A DNA stretch of 64,000 nt from Lachnospiraceae bacterium (GTDB lineage: Bacteria > Bacillota > Clostridia > Lachnospirales > Lachnospiraceae), in the NCBI GenBank assembly GCA_017470735.1, contig JAFUYB010000051.1, forward strand, positions 60,686-124,685, in the 5' to 3' direction. Position numbers and translations under genes: made by a program. This document shows positions 18,982 to 27,524 of this stretch, piece by piece. Within the stretch, counting starts at the first letter, position 1. Every line of letters starts with the position of its first letter. The notes below the pieces were generated by a model. That model was given only the letters and a program-made list of their open reading frames with translations. It searched no databases and was not told the origin of the DNA.

Positions 18982-20019
18982 TTATTGTTCTACAGTCTCT
19001 GTCGTTGAGCCTGCACCCACATTTGTGCCAGCCTCCGTCGCGTCACCCGTGGCCTCCTGGGAGTTGAACGAGTTGTAAATCTTTACCTCGACGCGGCGGT
19101 TGCGCGCCCTGCCTTCTGCTGTTCCATTGTCTGCGATCGGCACATAAGAACCCCTGCCGGATGAAATGATGTTGGCAGGATCAATCGTCGAAATCCCCCG
19201 GATATAATCCGCGACATACAGCGCGCGGTACATCGACAGTACATCGTTGCTCTCATACTTTGATGAGTGGATCGGCACATTGTCCGTATGTCCCTCGATC
19301 TCTACGACACTATCGCTGTAAACATCGACAATCTTTGCAATCTTTTCAACCAACGGCATCGCTTCAGAAGCCAATTCTGCCGAACCCGAATCGAACAGCA
19401 GCGCGCCATTTAACGTAATGCGGACATATTGACCATTGAAATCGACCTGCACCAAATCTTGTATGCCGTACTGGACGGTCAGTGCCTCGATCTCCTGCGC
19501 CATCTTCTCAGACTCGGAAAGCTCCTGCTGCTGATAGGACGCCACTGCTTCTTCGGTCGAAATCTCTTCATCCGAAACCGAACCGCCGGTCACATCCTCC
19601 TCGGTCGTCGAACCGTCGGTCATCTCGGCATCCTGCGAAAGCCCCTCTTCGGGAAAATCCGTCGTCCCGGTCACTTCAGTATCCGCATCCCCGGTCGTAC
19701 CGGTGCCTGTCTCGCCGTTTCCAGCCTCGTCATTCTTGCCGTTTGATAAAGTGTCACCAAAATAATTGGCAAGTTCAGGCAGCTGCGACAGCCCGGACGA
19801 AATCAGCTGTCCCTGCGTGATTGAAACGCCTCCCGACGTATTGATGATCGAAAATGCCTGCGATAAAGACTGTACTACCTGATCGTATTTTGCCGCATCC
19901 ACCGATGACATCGAAAACAAAAGCACGAAGAAGCAAAGCAACAGATTCATCAAATCGGAAAAAGTCGCCATCCACGCGGGTGACCCAGCGGGGGCTTCTT
20001 CTTCTTTCTTCTTTGCCAT
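18982..20019 (-). CDS. motB: Flagellar stator protein MotB
   Basis: A 345-residue stator subunit. A single membrane helix near residues 20-38 includes the ion-carrying Asp in T-F-S-D-L-M-N-L-L-L. A long acidic Ser/Thr/Glu-rich linker (about residues 95-165) leads to an OmpA-like peptidoglycan-binding domain (V-E-I-E-G-H-T-D-N-V-P-I, and G-R-A-R-N-R-R-V-E near the end). MotB anchors the MotA channel to the wall. The extended linker is longer than in Bacillus MotB. It follows motA by 2 bp. Confidence 0.96.
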   Translation of the reverse strand: MAKKKEEEAPAGSPAWMATFSDLMNLLLCFFVLLFSMSSVDAAKYDQVVQSLSQAFSIINTSGGVSITQGQLISSGLSQLPELANYFGDTLSNGKNDEAGNGETGTGTTGDADTEVTGTTDFPEEGLSQDAEMTDGSTTEEDVTGGSVSDEEISTEEAVASYQQQELSESEKMAQEIEALTVQYGIQDLVQVDFNGQYVRITLNGALLFDSGSAELASEAMPLVEKIAKIVDVYSDSVVEIEGHTDNVPIHSSKYESNDVLSMYRALYVADYIRGISTIDPANIISSGRGSYVPIADNGTAEGRARNRRVEVKIYNSFNSQEATGDATEAGTNVGAGSTTETVEQ

Positions 20020-20021
20020 GC

Positions 20022-20810
20022 TTACTCACCACCTTCGGAGCTGACCTGATCACGAGCAGAAGGAGCCATAAAGGTCTTTAATTTTTCTTCAATGACCCGT
20101 GGGTTCTCGCCTGCCTGTATGGACAAGAGTCCCTCGACCGACACCTGCTTGACCAGCATTTCAATGCCGTCATTTTCCTTCAGCTTCATCGCGGTCGGTC
20201 CCGCAAGCCAATTGGCGATCAGCGAACCATACAATGTCGTCAGCAACGCCACTGCCATGGACGGTCCGATGGACGACGGGTCGGACATGTTCTGCAGCAT
20301 ATTCACGAGTCCGATCAGCGTACCGATCATACCCCATGCAGGACCTGCCTCTGCCCATTTATCCCAAAAGCCTGCCACTGCCTTGTGGCGCTCTGTCGTA
20401 TTGTCTAAGTCTGTCTCCAAAATCGCGCGAACCAATTCAGCGTCCGTACCGTCGACAACAAGCATAATGCCCTTGCGCAGGAATTCGTCTTCCAGATTCC
20501 GGCCCTGCTCCTCAAGCGCGAGCAAGCCCTCTTTCCGCGCGACATTTGCCATTGACATGATCTGCTGGATCACGGCTACCGGATCGTTGGGCTGCGGCTC
20601 ATTAAGTGCCTTGCCAAATGAAGTCAGTCCGCCGATAAACTCCGGCATCTTTCGCGTAAACAGGCAACTCGACAGCGATCCGCCGATCGTGATAATAACG
20701 GACGGCACATCGACGAAATTCCCCAAAGCGCTGACCCCGGCTCCGGAGACGATACCGAATACAACCATGACCACGCCGAGAAGTAATCCGCCGAGGGTCG
20801 CTATATCCAA
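20022..20810 (-). CDS. motA: Flagellar stator protein MotA
   Basis: A 262-residue protein with four membrane helices and the cytoplasmic loop typical of MotA. The family string P-A-W-G-M-I-G-T-L-I-G-L-V-N-M-L is near residue 150. It forms the proton or sodium channel with MotB. The start is a TTG codon (20808-20810), chosen because the N-terminus M-D-I-A-T-L-G-G fits the family and GGACGG lies nine bases upstream. It is the first gene behind a strong terminator and has its own promoter, so motAB may be expressed separately from the flgB-flgE part. In B. subtilis the motAB pair lies outside the fla/che operon. Confidence 0.96.
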   Translation of the reverse strand: MDIATLGGLLLGVVMVVFGIVSGAGVSALGNFVDVPSVIITIGGSLSSCLFTRKMPEFIGGLTSFGKALNEPQPNDPVAVIQQIMSMANVARKEGLLALEEQGRNLEDEFLRKGIMLVVDGTDAELVRAILETDLDNTTERHKAVAGFWDKWAEAGPAWGMIGTLIGLVNMLQNMSDPSSIGPSMAVALLTTLYGSLIANWLAGPTAMKLKENDGIEMLVKQVSVEGLLSIQAGENPRVIEEKLKTFMAPSARDQVSSEGGE

Positions 20811-20889
20811 AGTATCTCACCGTCCTTTCTTTACGAAATCGATTGCCGTGTTGATTCAATCATTAAAAAACGCAAATATTCACTCGTAT

Positions 20890-20918
20890 ATATTACTATT
20901 TTTCCTCCCTCTTGTCTA
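20890..20918 (-). promoter_or_regulatory. Sigma-A-type promoter before motA
   Basis: On the minus strand a -35 TAGACA (20913-20918) and a -10 TAATAT (20890-20895) are separated by 17 bases, giving a predicted start near 20883 and a leader of about 70 bases to the motA TTG. It sits just downstream of the flgE terminator, so it can restart transcription for motA through sigD. I did not see the sigma-D consensus here. The hexamers are close to, but not perfect, consensus. Confidence 0.6.
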
Positions 20919-20942
20919 CTTGAATTTGCAAATAAATCAAAA

Positions 20943-20986
20943 AAAATACCACATTTTGTGATTTTTCTCGCAAAATGTGGTATTTT
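20943..20986 (-). terminator. Strong intrinsic terminator after flgE
   Basis: A perfect 16-bp inverted repeat (20943-20958 with 20971-20986; 12-base loop) is followed, on the minus strand, by a run of eight T. It lies 46 bases behind the flgE stop. The T-run is on the minus-strand exit side only, so it terminates flgE transcription. It divides the fla/che cluster into two transcription units unless read through. Confidence 0.9.
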
Positions 20987-21031
20987 CAAACTAAATATGG
21001 TGTCTATCCGACCGCATTGTCCCTACTGCGG

Positions 21032-22993
21032 TTAACGCTTGAGGTTCGTCAGTTCTTCAAGCAGCGTATCGGATACCGTAATGATACGCGAATTTGCCTG
21101 GAATCCACGCTGTGTCGTGATCATCTCAGTAAACTCCCTCGACAGATCGACATTGGACATTTCCAGCGATCCGGTGTTCATCTTGCCGCCGTCATTGGTG
21201 ATCTCTACGCCGATGCCGTCAAAGCTTCCGGAGTTTAATGTCTCGGAGAACAAGTTGCTGCCGAGCGCTTCCAGACCTGACGCGTTCGGGAACTGCGCGA
21301 CAGCGATCTGCCCCAAAAGCATCGTATTGCCGTTGGAATAGGAACCGTAAATCTCGCCGTTCTGCTGTACTGCCAAGCCTGTCAGCTTGCCGATCGCTTT
21401 TCCTGCATGGACAGTCGGCTCGTCAACATTACCGCGGTCCATGCCTGCGGTAGAGCTTCCGCCGTTATTTAACGACAGCAGCTTGGAGAAGTCAATATCG
21501 ATGTCCGAAAATGCAACATCATAAGCGTTGCCGTCAGAGTCAACAGCCGTGATCATCGACATATTAAACGATACAGTGGTATTCCCCTCATCACCGTCAT
21601 CACCAACATAGGAGAATGAGCCATCCGACTCATCAAAATCAATCACATAAGTGGAATCGCTGTATGTAACCTCTAATGCACCTGTCTTTGAGTTGATGGC
21701 AACCGAATCTGATGAAACACCGTTCGTCAGCAGAGTAGCCAGATTCGTGCTGTTGGCGCCAAAGACGGATTCGACTGTCGGCGCTTCATTTACCGCTTCA
21801 TTCCATTCATCTTCAGTCGGATTGGTGCCAAAATCCGTATATGCGCTTTTCGGCTTCGCCCCTAACACAGTAGGCGTTACATTGGACTCAGATGTCTCAA
21901 AGCCAAGTACATGATATTTGCCATCCGTGCCTTTGACAATATACTCACCAGGGTTTGCGTTGATCTTGTAAGGATCAACAGAATACGCTACCGAAACCTT
22001 AGTATTCGTACTCGTATTGGTCGCCTTTTGGGATACCGAAATATTGTTGCTGTCATCCAAACTGTATTTATTGGTCAGCCCATAGGTGTTCTTTGCCTTT
22101 CCGACTGTCGTAACCGTCTGAGGATTGCCATCGGCATCTGTTATTGTCGTCGTATTCAATGTGCCGAAAATCGACGCGATGATCTTGTCTCTGTTTGCTT
22201 CCGTATCCTCATTGTTGTAGCTTGTCTTAATCTGATCGTTGACATACCACTTTAAGATATCATTATTGTTCTCATCATAAATATTCTTCAAGGCAATCGT
22301 GTATGTCTCACCCTCCGTATCAAAGGTTTTGACTGCAAACTTCGCCGTATAGAGATTGCCCTTGTTGTCATAGAATCCGAATGACATATTGTAGCCCGCG
22401 TCAGAATTGATGTCCGTGCTGTTTTTATCCAAAATGCCGGACACATACCCTTCTGTCGTCCACTCCGGCTCGCTGGTCTGGTTTGCCGGCGTGTTCAAGC
22501 GGAGCGGCGAAACCGTATCCTTGTTGATGTATGTTTCACCTGAATCGGGATCCGTCACTGCCTGCCAGCCCTGCACCATATATCCGGTCGAAGTCATCGC
22601 GAGGTTGCCCGCGCCGTCAATGTAAAATGAACCGGAGCGGGTGAACAGCTTCTGCCCTGTTCCGTCATCGACAATAAAGAAGTTGGTCGACTGACCGTCA
22701 GAAAGACGGATATCGAACGCTTCACCGGTATCCTGCGACGCGCCGGTATTTTCAATCGTGTTTTTGGTTGCTGCCGTCAGCGATCCAAGACCGATCTGCT
22801 TGGCATTGACACCGCCGAGGGTGTCGGTCGGTCCGGACGCGCCGGACAAGTTCTGATACATCACATCTGAAAAAGTCGTCTGTGTCGCTTTGAATGCGAC
22901 GGTATTGACATTGGCAATGTTGTTACCAATGACATCCATCTTGGTCTGGTGGGTTCTCAGTCCGGCTACGCCGGAGTAAAGTGCTCGCATCAT
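21032..22993 (-). CDS. flgE: Flagellar hook protein FlgE
   Basis: A 653-residue hook protein. The N-terminus (R-A-L-Y-S-G-V-A-G-L, then G-N-N-I-A-N-V-N-T-V-A-F-K) and the C-terminus (S-N-V-D-L-S-R-E-F-T-E-M-I, then Q-R-G-F-Q-A-N-S-R) are the conserved coiled-coil ends of rod/hook proteins. The middle is Asn/Thr/Asp-rich and much longer than in the about 400-residue enteric FlgE, as in many Clostridia. AGGAGG precedes the start; two consecutive ATG codons are available. It is the last gene of the upstream transcription unit. No flbD gene follows, although flbD commonly does in related clusters. Confidence 0.96.
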   Translation of the reverse strand: MMRALYSGVAGLRTHQTKMDVIGNNIANVNTVAFKATQTTFSDVMYQNLSGASGPTDTLGGVNAKQIGLGSLTAATKNTIENTGASQDTGEAFDIRLSDGQSTNFFIVDDGTGQKLFTRSGSFYIDGAGNLAMTSTGYMVQGWQAVTDPDSGETYINKDTVSPLRLNTPANQTSEPEWTTEGYVSGILDKNSTDINSDAGYNMSFGFYDNKGNLYTAKFAVKTFDTEGETYTIALKNIYDENNNDILKWYVNDQIKTSYNNEDTEANRDKIIASIFGTLNTTTITDADGNPQTVTTVGKAKNTYGLTNKYSLDDSNNISVSQKATNTSTNTKVSVAYSVDPYKINANPGEYIVKGTDGKYHVLGFETSESNVTPTVLGAKPKSAYTDFGTNPTEDEWNEAVNEAPTVESVFGANSTNLATLLTNGVSSDSVAINSKTGALEVTYSDSTYVIDFDESDGSFSYVGDDGDEGNTTVSFNMSMITAVDSDGNAYDVAFSDIDIDFSKLLSLNNGGSSTAGMDRGNVDEPTVHAGKAIGKLTGLAVQQNGEIYGSYSNGNTMLLGQIAVAQFPNASGLEALGSNLFSETLNSGSFDGIGVEITNDGGKMNTGSLEMSNVDLSREFTEMITTQRGFQANSRIITVSDTLLEELTNLKR

Positions 22994-23077
22994 AAGGCAT
23001 TTCCTCCTAAATTCTTTACTGGAACCGCCGTCAAAACCGCTTCTGTCATTCTGCGGTCAAGCCCCCGAAAGGTCCGG

Positions 23078-23452
23078 CTATGCGATTACGGTTCCGTCTA
23101 TGTTAGTAAAAATGTGGTCCATCGTCTCCTGCTCGTCCATCGCAGTGATGACCGTCTGTGTCGGTACATTGACAATGAAGGCTAAGGAATCGACCATCAC
23201 CAGGGAATCCTGCACTCCCTTTTCGCCCGCCTTGGCAACGCCCTGGGAAAGACGCTTGTTCTGGTCGTCCGAAAGTGAGATCTGCCGGTCATCCAACCGC
23301 TTTACAGCGTGCTTGGAAAATTTCAGCTCATTCATCACCTCGGAAAATGCAGCCTGCCTGTCCGTGCCGTCCGACTGCTGCGTTGCAAAGTGCCGGTCAG
23401 TCATCTGCTCTATGGAAGTGCCGAGTCCGTTTGCATTTTGGATTGTACTCAT
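23078..23452 (-). CDS. Flagellar operon protein (TIGR02530 'flg_new' type)
   Basis: A 124-residue protein between flgD and flgE, the fixed position of the TIGR02530 family. The typical region F-S-K-H-A-V-K-R-L-D-D-R-Q-I, followed by L-S-Q-G-V-A-K-A-G-E-K-G and D-S-L-V-M-V-D-S-L-A-F-I-V-N-V, is visible. A perfect GGAGGTGA site precedes ATG 23452. The molecular role is unknown; position and conservation point to hook assembly. Confidence 0.85.
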   Translation of the reverse strand: MSTIQNANGLGTSIEQMTDRHFATQQSDGTDRQAAFSEVMNELKFSKHAVKRLDDRQISLSDDQNKRLSQGVAKAGEKGVQDSLVMVDSLAFIVNVPTQTVITAMDEQETMDHIFTNIDGTVIA

Positions 23453-23478
23453 CTGTCACCTCCATATACCATGGCTCT

Positions 23479-24228
23479 TTACGCTTCCATCACTTCAATG
23501 TCTCCGACAATCCCGTCTTGTTCATCTGCATCTGCGTCCGCGTCATCATCCGCTCTTGCAGCCGCCGCTTCTTTTTCCGCCTCGACCTCTAAAGCTTTAT
23601 TGACCATTGCGTTCATCTTTTCTGCAATTGTGTCCATTCTGTCGATCGCTTCCTGCGACACATAACTCCGCGCCGTGTCATTTAATCCCGCGAGTGCCTG
23701 ACCGACCTGCGATACATTCTTTTCATCCGACAGCGTCAGATGATCCGGATCCGGAAGCATGTTGATCAGCTGCTCCACATTGCTCGCCATCGTCGTGTCT
23801 TCAAAGTAGCTTGCTTCGGCTACCGATTTGATGTCGGACACCTTGTAGGTGTTGCCCTCTACCGATACATAGGATGCACCGGACTGGGTCGTCACATAAT
23901 CGACTTTTCCCTCAACGGTCTTTCCGTCCTCATCCTCGATCGACACATATTTGCCGACCAATGTGTTGGCAGATAGTTTTTCCACCTCATCCTGCATGCT
24001 GTTTAAGGTCTCGACCTGTGTGAACTGGGATAATTCCTTGACATACTCGGAATTGTCCTTCGGTTCCATCGGATCCTGGTACTGCATCTCAGCGACCAGA
24101 AGCTTTAAGAACATCTCTTTGTTTTCGTCCATATTGGACTTGGTCTTTGCTTCCCCGCCGTCGGCTACCGCTGCCGATGTATTGCCGACGACCCTGCCGT
24201 CCTGAATCTGCTGAAAGATCAATGACAT
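23479..24228 (-). CDS. flgD: Flagellar hook-capping protein FlgD
   Basis: A 249-residue FlgD that caps the growing hook and helps FlgE polymerise. The conserved block E-M-F-L-K-L-L-V-A-E-M-Q-Y-Q-D-P is near residue 38, followed by S-Q-F-T-Q-V-E-T-L. The C-terminal part is helical and ends in a short acidic tail (D-D-D-A-D-A-D). GGAGG lies before ATG 24228. It sits between fliK and the TIGR02530 gene, as expected. Confidence 0.94.
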   Translation of the reverse strand: MSLIFQQIQDGRVVGNTSAAVADGGEAKTKSNMDENKEMFLKLLVAEMQYQDPMEPKDNSEYVKELSQFTQVETLNSMQDEVEKLSANTLVGKYVSIEDEDGKTVEGKVDYVTTQSGASYVSVEGNTYKVSDIKSVAEASYFEDTTMASNVEQLINMLPDPDHLTLSDEKNVSQVGQALAGLNDTARSYVSQEAIDRMDTIAEKMNAMVNKALEVEAEKEAAAARADDDADADADEQDGIVGDIEVMEA

Positions 24229-24257
24229 ATATTTCCTCCTTTCTCTTTCATGCTTTA

Positions 24258-25940
24258 CTAAGCGGTATAATCTACGGTTCCTCCAGTGTCACGCATGATC
24301 GCCGCCGCAAGCTCTTCCTCTTCGGTCAGCTCACCCTCAAGATCGTCCAGCTCGCTGCGGTTCAGGTTTCTCGTCCGTCCCCGGTTCTCATTACCGCCTT
24401 CCCGGCCTTCCTGCGTCTGCTGTCCGTCGGCGAACTGCTGCGCCATGCCTTCTTCCAGATTCCGCTCAAATTCGTGTGTTCCGACCGTTACTTCCACTGC
24501 GTCGACGCGGATGCCCCGTGCTTCTAAGCTTTCCCGAAGCTGTGCCAGCTGTGTCTCCAATGCCGCGCGGACATTTTCATTCTGCGCGATCAGCCGCGCC
24601 GTCACGACGCCTTCCTGCTGCTGCACCTGCATGATCATCCGTCCGAGATTCTGCGGATTCAGCTCCATCTCCATACGGGAGACCGTATCGGTGATCGTCG
24701 TTGCCGCCTGTGTCACGATCTGGTTCATGATGTCAGCGGTCTGCTGTGTCGTATACGGTGTCACCGGCGCCTGTGCCTGCGCTTCCTGCAAGGTCTCGGC
24801 AAAGGTGTTTTCCGTCTGCGGATTGAATGCCTGTGCCGCCGTCATGTCCATAGTATTGGCAGTCGTCTGTACTGCCTGCTGTGCTGACGATGACTGCTGC
24901 GAAGATTGCTGTCCGCTTCCTGTATTTGTGCCGGTCTCCTCACTAAAGCCCTGGCTGAAGCTTTCCGCCTCTTCTCCAAGCATTTCCTCCGTATTGGCAA
25001 GCGGAACGCTTTCCGTAAATGCCTCTGCGTCGGTATCCACTGCCGCCTCTTCGGAAACTGCCGCATTGGCTGGTACCGTTGTCTCAATCGTAGCGGAAAC
25101 CGCGTTCATTTCATCATCTGAAATGTGAATGACCTGAACGGTCTCTGTCATCGTCATCTGGGGCTGGGTCTGTGCTTCCGCCGGCTGCTCCTGCGGACGG
25201 ACTTCCGGCTGCTGTACAAACAGCGGCATCGGTTCGCCCTCCTCATTGACCGGCGTCTGTGTAGGCAGGAGATTGACGATTTCCTCCGGAAGTTCGATCT
25301 CTCCGTCATTTACCTTTTGGAAGAACTGACTGAATTCCTCCATTGAAATCCCGTTGTCATTCAGTGCTTCGGTAATAACCTGCTCATTCTGCGGGATCAG
25401 CTCTGCCACGATATCCGCCGCATCCAGCGAAAGCTCAAGCTCCGGCATCTGCTCCTGCACCGCCTCGACCACCTGCTGCAGCATCTGCGGATTCAAGAGA
25501 TCCATGACGGTAAGTCCGATCGTCTCCATGACCTCCGCAAGCTGCTCGTCCGTAATGTCAAGCTCTTCAGCTACATTCTCCGCAACTCCCTCGGCGATAT
25601 CCTCTACCGCCTGCACGGCTGCATCCTCTGTCTCCTGGGAAAGCTCGTCCGTCTTTTGATCCAGCGGCTTCTGCTGGGGCGCAGACTGTCTCTCATAGTC
25701 CTGCTGCATCGGCGACTGCTGGCGCATCTGCTGCAGATCCAAGGTCTGGTCCGTCCCCTGCGCGGACGCACCGCCGGCCTGCTGCGGCTGCTGCTTTGCC
25801 GCAATTGACTGATTCATCAGATCGGAAAAAGATACGGACACTTCCTTGTCTTTCGCGTTTTGTCTGACCTGCCCCGCATTTGCGCTCTCAGGCGCCGGCG
25901 CATTGTTCAGAATCAAATTCGCATTGACTGTCAATGGCAT
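24258..25940 (-). CDS. fliK: Flagellar hook-length control protein FliK
   Basis: A 560-residue Gln/Glu/Thr-rich protein, disordered for most of its length, with a C-terminal Flg_hook domain (about residues 415-500: M-E-L-N-P-Q-N-L-G-R-M-I-M-Q-V, then A-L-E-T-Q-L-A-Q-L-R-E-S-L). It is a secreted molecular ruler that triggers the FlhB export switch. The N-terminal ruler is long, which could relate to hook length. AAAGGAGG lies very close to ATG 25940. The gene follows the MotE-like gene by 125 bp. Confidence 0.93.
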   Translation of the reverse strand: MPLTVNANLILNNAPAPESANAGQVRQNAKDKEVSVSFSDLMNQSIAAKQQPQQAGGASAQGTDQTLDLQQMRQQSPMQQDYERQSAPQQKPLDQKTDELSQETEDAAVQAVEDIAEGVAENVAEELDITDEQLAEVMETIGLTVMDLLNPQMLQQVVEAVQEQMPELELSLDAADIVAELIPQNEQVITEALNDNGISMEEFSQFFQKVNDGEIELPEEIVNLLPTQTPVNEEGEPMPLFVQQPEVRPQEQPAEAQTQPQMTMTETVQVIHISDDEMNAVSATIETTVPANAAVSEEAAVDTDAEAFTESVPLANTEEMLGEEAESFSQGFSEETGTNTGSGQQSSQQSSSAQQAVQTTANTMDMTAAQAFNPQTENTFAETLQEAQAQAPVTPYTTQQTADIMNQIVTQAATTITDTVSRMEMELNPQNLGRMIMQVQQQEGVVTARLIAQNENVRAALETQLAQLRESLEARGIRVDAVEVTVGTHEFERNLEEGMAQQFADGQQTQEGREGGNENRGRTRNLNRSELDDLEGELTEEEELAAAIMRDTGGTVDYTA

Positions 25941-25974
25941 TTCCTCCTTTCTGTAGTCTTTTTCTACCCCGGAG

Positions 25975-25995
25975 TGCGGGATTCTGCATCCCGCA
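25975..25995. repeat. Hairpin-forming inverted repeat between the motE-like gene and fliK
   Basis: An 8-bp perfect inverted repeat (TGCGGGAT and ATCCCGCA, 5-base loop) lies 35 bp upstream of fliK in a 125-bp gap. There is no T-run after it on either strand, so it is unlikely to be a terminator. A role in mRNA stability or in tuning fliK translation is possible but unproven. Confidence 0.5.
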
Positions 25996-26065
25996 ACATG
26001 CCATCCTTAGCGTCGGGTCTCGTCCATGTCCGTATGGAAAAGATAAGTTGATTGTCTATAAGGTA

Positions 26066-27028
26066 TTACGGTTCCATGATCTCGGTCAGCTTCGCAGCAT
26101 TTTCCTTGTCCATCGCCGCTAAAATCGCGCTGCGGTCCTGTACGCTCATCGCCCCTAAGATCTTCGCCACCAGCTTGAGGTTGCCGTCCATCGTATCAAA
26201 GATCGCCGCAGCCTCTGAAGAATCCATCGTCGAATAGGTTGTAGCGAACCCTTTGATCTCGCTGTCATCCTCTAATTGCTGGACAACCTGCTTGTAAATC
26301 TGCTCGGCGTTGTCCGGTTCAATGCTCTCATAATATTCCTTATATGCATTTATATCGGGTGCTTCGTCCGAAAAAACAACCTCTTCGTAAAATTTTTCTT
26401 TTTCTTCTTCAAATTCGTCGACCGCATCCTTGTAACCCTGCAGTTCGGCAACCTGGGCTTCTAAATCGGCAACCTGGGCAATACTGTCATTTCGCCTGGT
26501 TTTTTCTTTCCGAAGCTGCTTTTCGAGCTTTTTGATCCGCTTGACCGCGTCCTCAATGGATGTATACTGCTCGTCGCCTACTGTCGCGGCCGCTTTTTCG
26601 GCTTCTTTTGCCGCTTTTTTCTCAGCCCTGCGCTGCGCCCGCTCCTCTGCCTGCCGCTCCAATTCCTCATCAATACCGGGCAGAATGCGGTTTATTACTG
26701 GCACATCCTTTAACACCGGATAGAACATCGTCGAACCGATCCCGCCGACATCGAGCTTGATCAGCGCAGCCACAATCCCGAGCCATACGAGGATGATCAA
26801 AAACGCAACAATGATGACCAGCGCCGTGCCGCCCTCAGCATCCTCCCATTCCGGGTCGTTCGGGTCAAATTTCTTGCCTTTTTTTAGAGCCTTGGCTTCG
26901 AGCTTGGCCAGGCGCTTTTCTTCCTTTTCCCGCTGCTTGGCTAATTTCCGTTCTTCTTTTAGTGCCTGCTTTTCTTCCTTGGTCAGCTTGGGCTTTTTTT
27001 CTTTCTTTTCCTTTTTTTCTTTCGCCAT
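26066..27028 (-). CDS. MotE/YlxF-like flagellar protein with MgtE-N-like domain
   Basis: A 320-residue protein: a Lys/Glu-rich basic N-terminus (1-55), one membrane helix (about 69-90), long Ala/Glu coiled coils, and a C-terminal helical domain resembling the MgtE intracellular N domain. Its ending, with D-S-S-E-A-A-A-I-F-D-T-M, then A-K-I-L-G-A-M and A-A-K-L-T-E-I-M, is typical. Proteins of this type (YlxF in B. subtilis, MotE in rhizobia) sit between fliJ and fliK. MotE in rhizobia chaperones MotC; in Gram-positives the role is unclear. Confidence 0.8.
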   Translation of the reverse strand: MAKEKKEKKEKKPKLTKEEKQALKEERKLAKQREKEEKRLAKLEAKALKKGKKFDPNDPEWEDAEGGTALVIIVAFLIILVWLGIVAALIKLDVGGIGSTMFYPVLKDVPVINRILPGIDEELERQAEERAQRRAEKKAAKEAEKAAATVGDEQYTSIEDAVKRIKKLEKQLRKEKTRRNDSIAQVADLEAQVAELQGYKDAVDEFEEEKEKFYEEVVFSDEAPDINAYKEYYESIEPDNAEQIYKQVVQQLEDDSEIKGFATTYSTMDSSEAAAIFDTMDGNLKLVAKILGAMSVQDRSAILAAMDKENAAKLTEIMEP

Positions 27029-27036
27029 GATTCTAC

Positions 27037-27483
27037 CTACTGTGCTGCCGTTCCGTACTTATAGCTGATCAGCTCATCCGTAACCTTTGTCTCCTCCGCC
27101 GCCATTTCCGCGCGGAAAGCATCAAACGCCTTTTCTTTCAGCTTTTCTTGGGTCTTGCGTTCGAGCATCGCCGCATTCAGCTTCGTGCGTTCGACATCAA
27201 CAAGACGTTGTGCCTTGCGGATCTCAATCATCTGCTCACGGATCTGGATATCCGTCACGCGGACACCCTCCTTGCAGCGGTGGATCTCTTTAATGTCAAC
27301 CGTACCTGTGGCGTAGCTTTTCACGCGCTGCTCATAAGACGCCTTTTTTAACATCAGCTGCTGTAAGATCTGCTGTTCCTCCTGCAGCCGGGCATTCGCC
27401 AGTGAAAAAGAAGCCTTCTGCTGTTCCTCGAGCTTTTCGTCTAATTCTAATATGTTTTGCATCCGGTACCGGAATCTCGCCAT
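27037..27483 (-). CDS. fliJ: Flagellar export chaperone-escort protein FliJ
   Basis: A 148-residue, almost fully coiled-coil protein immediately after fliI, with the family N-terminal pattern F-R-Y-R-M-Q-N-I-L-E-L. FliJ inserts into the FliI hexamer ring and links it to FlhA. Identification rests on position, length and coiled-coil pattern. GGAGAA precedes ATG 27483. Confidence 0.9.
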   Translation of the reverse strand: MARFRYRMQNILELDEKLEEQQKASFSLANARLQEEQQILQQLMLKKASYEQRVKSYATGTVDIKEIHRCKEGVRVTDIQIREQMIEIRKAQRLVDVERTKLNAAMLERKTQEKLKEKAFDAFRAEMAAEETKVTDELISYKYGTAAQ

Positions 27484-27524
27484 TGTCAGGTTCTCCTCTT
27501 ATTTTTTGAATTTACCGGCTATGT

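Noticed and set aside
20811..21031. Hidden flbD gene between flgE and motA
   Set aside because: No open frame of about 60 codons with an FlbD-like sequence exists in the 221-bp gap, which is filled by the terminator and promoter.
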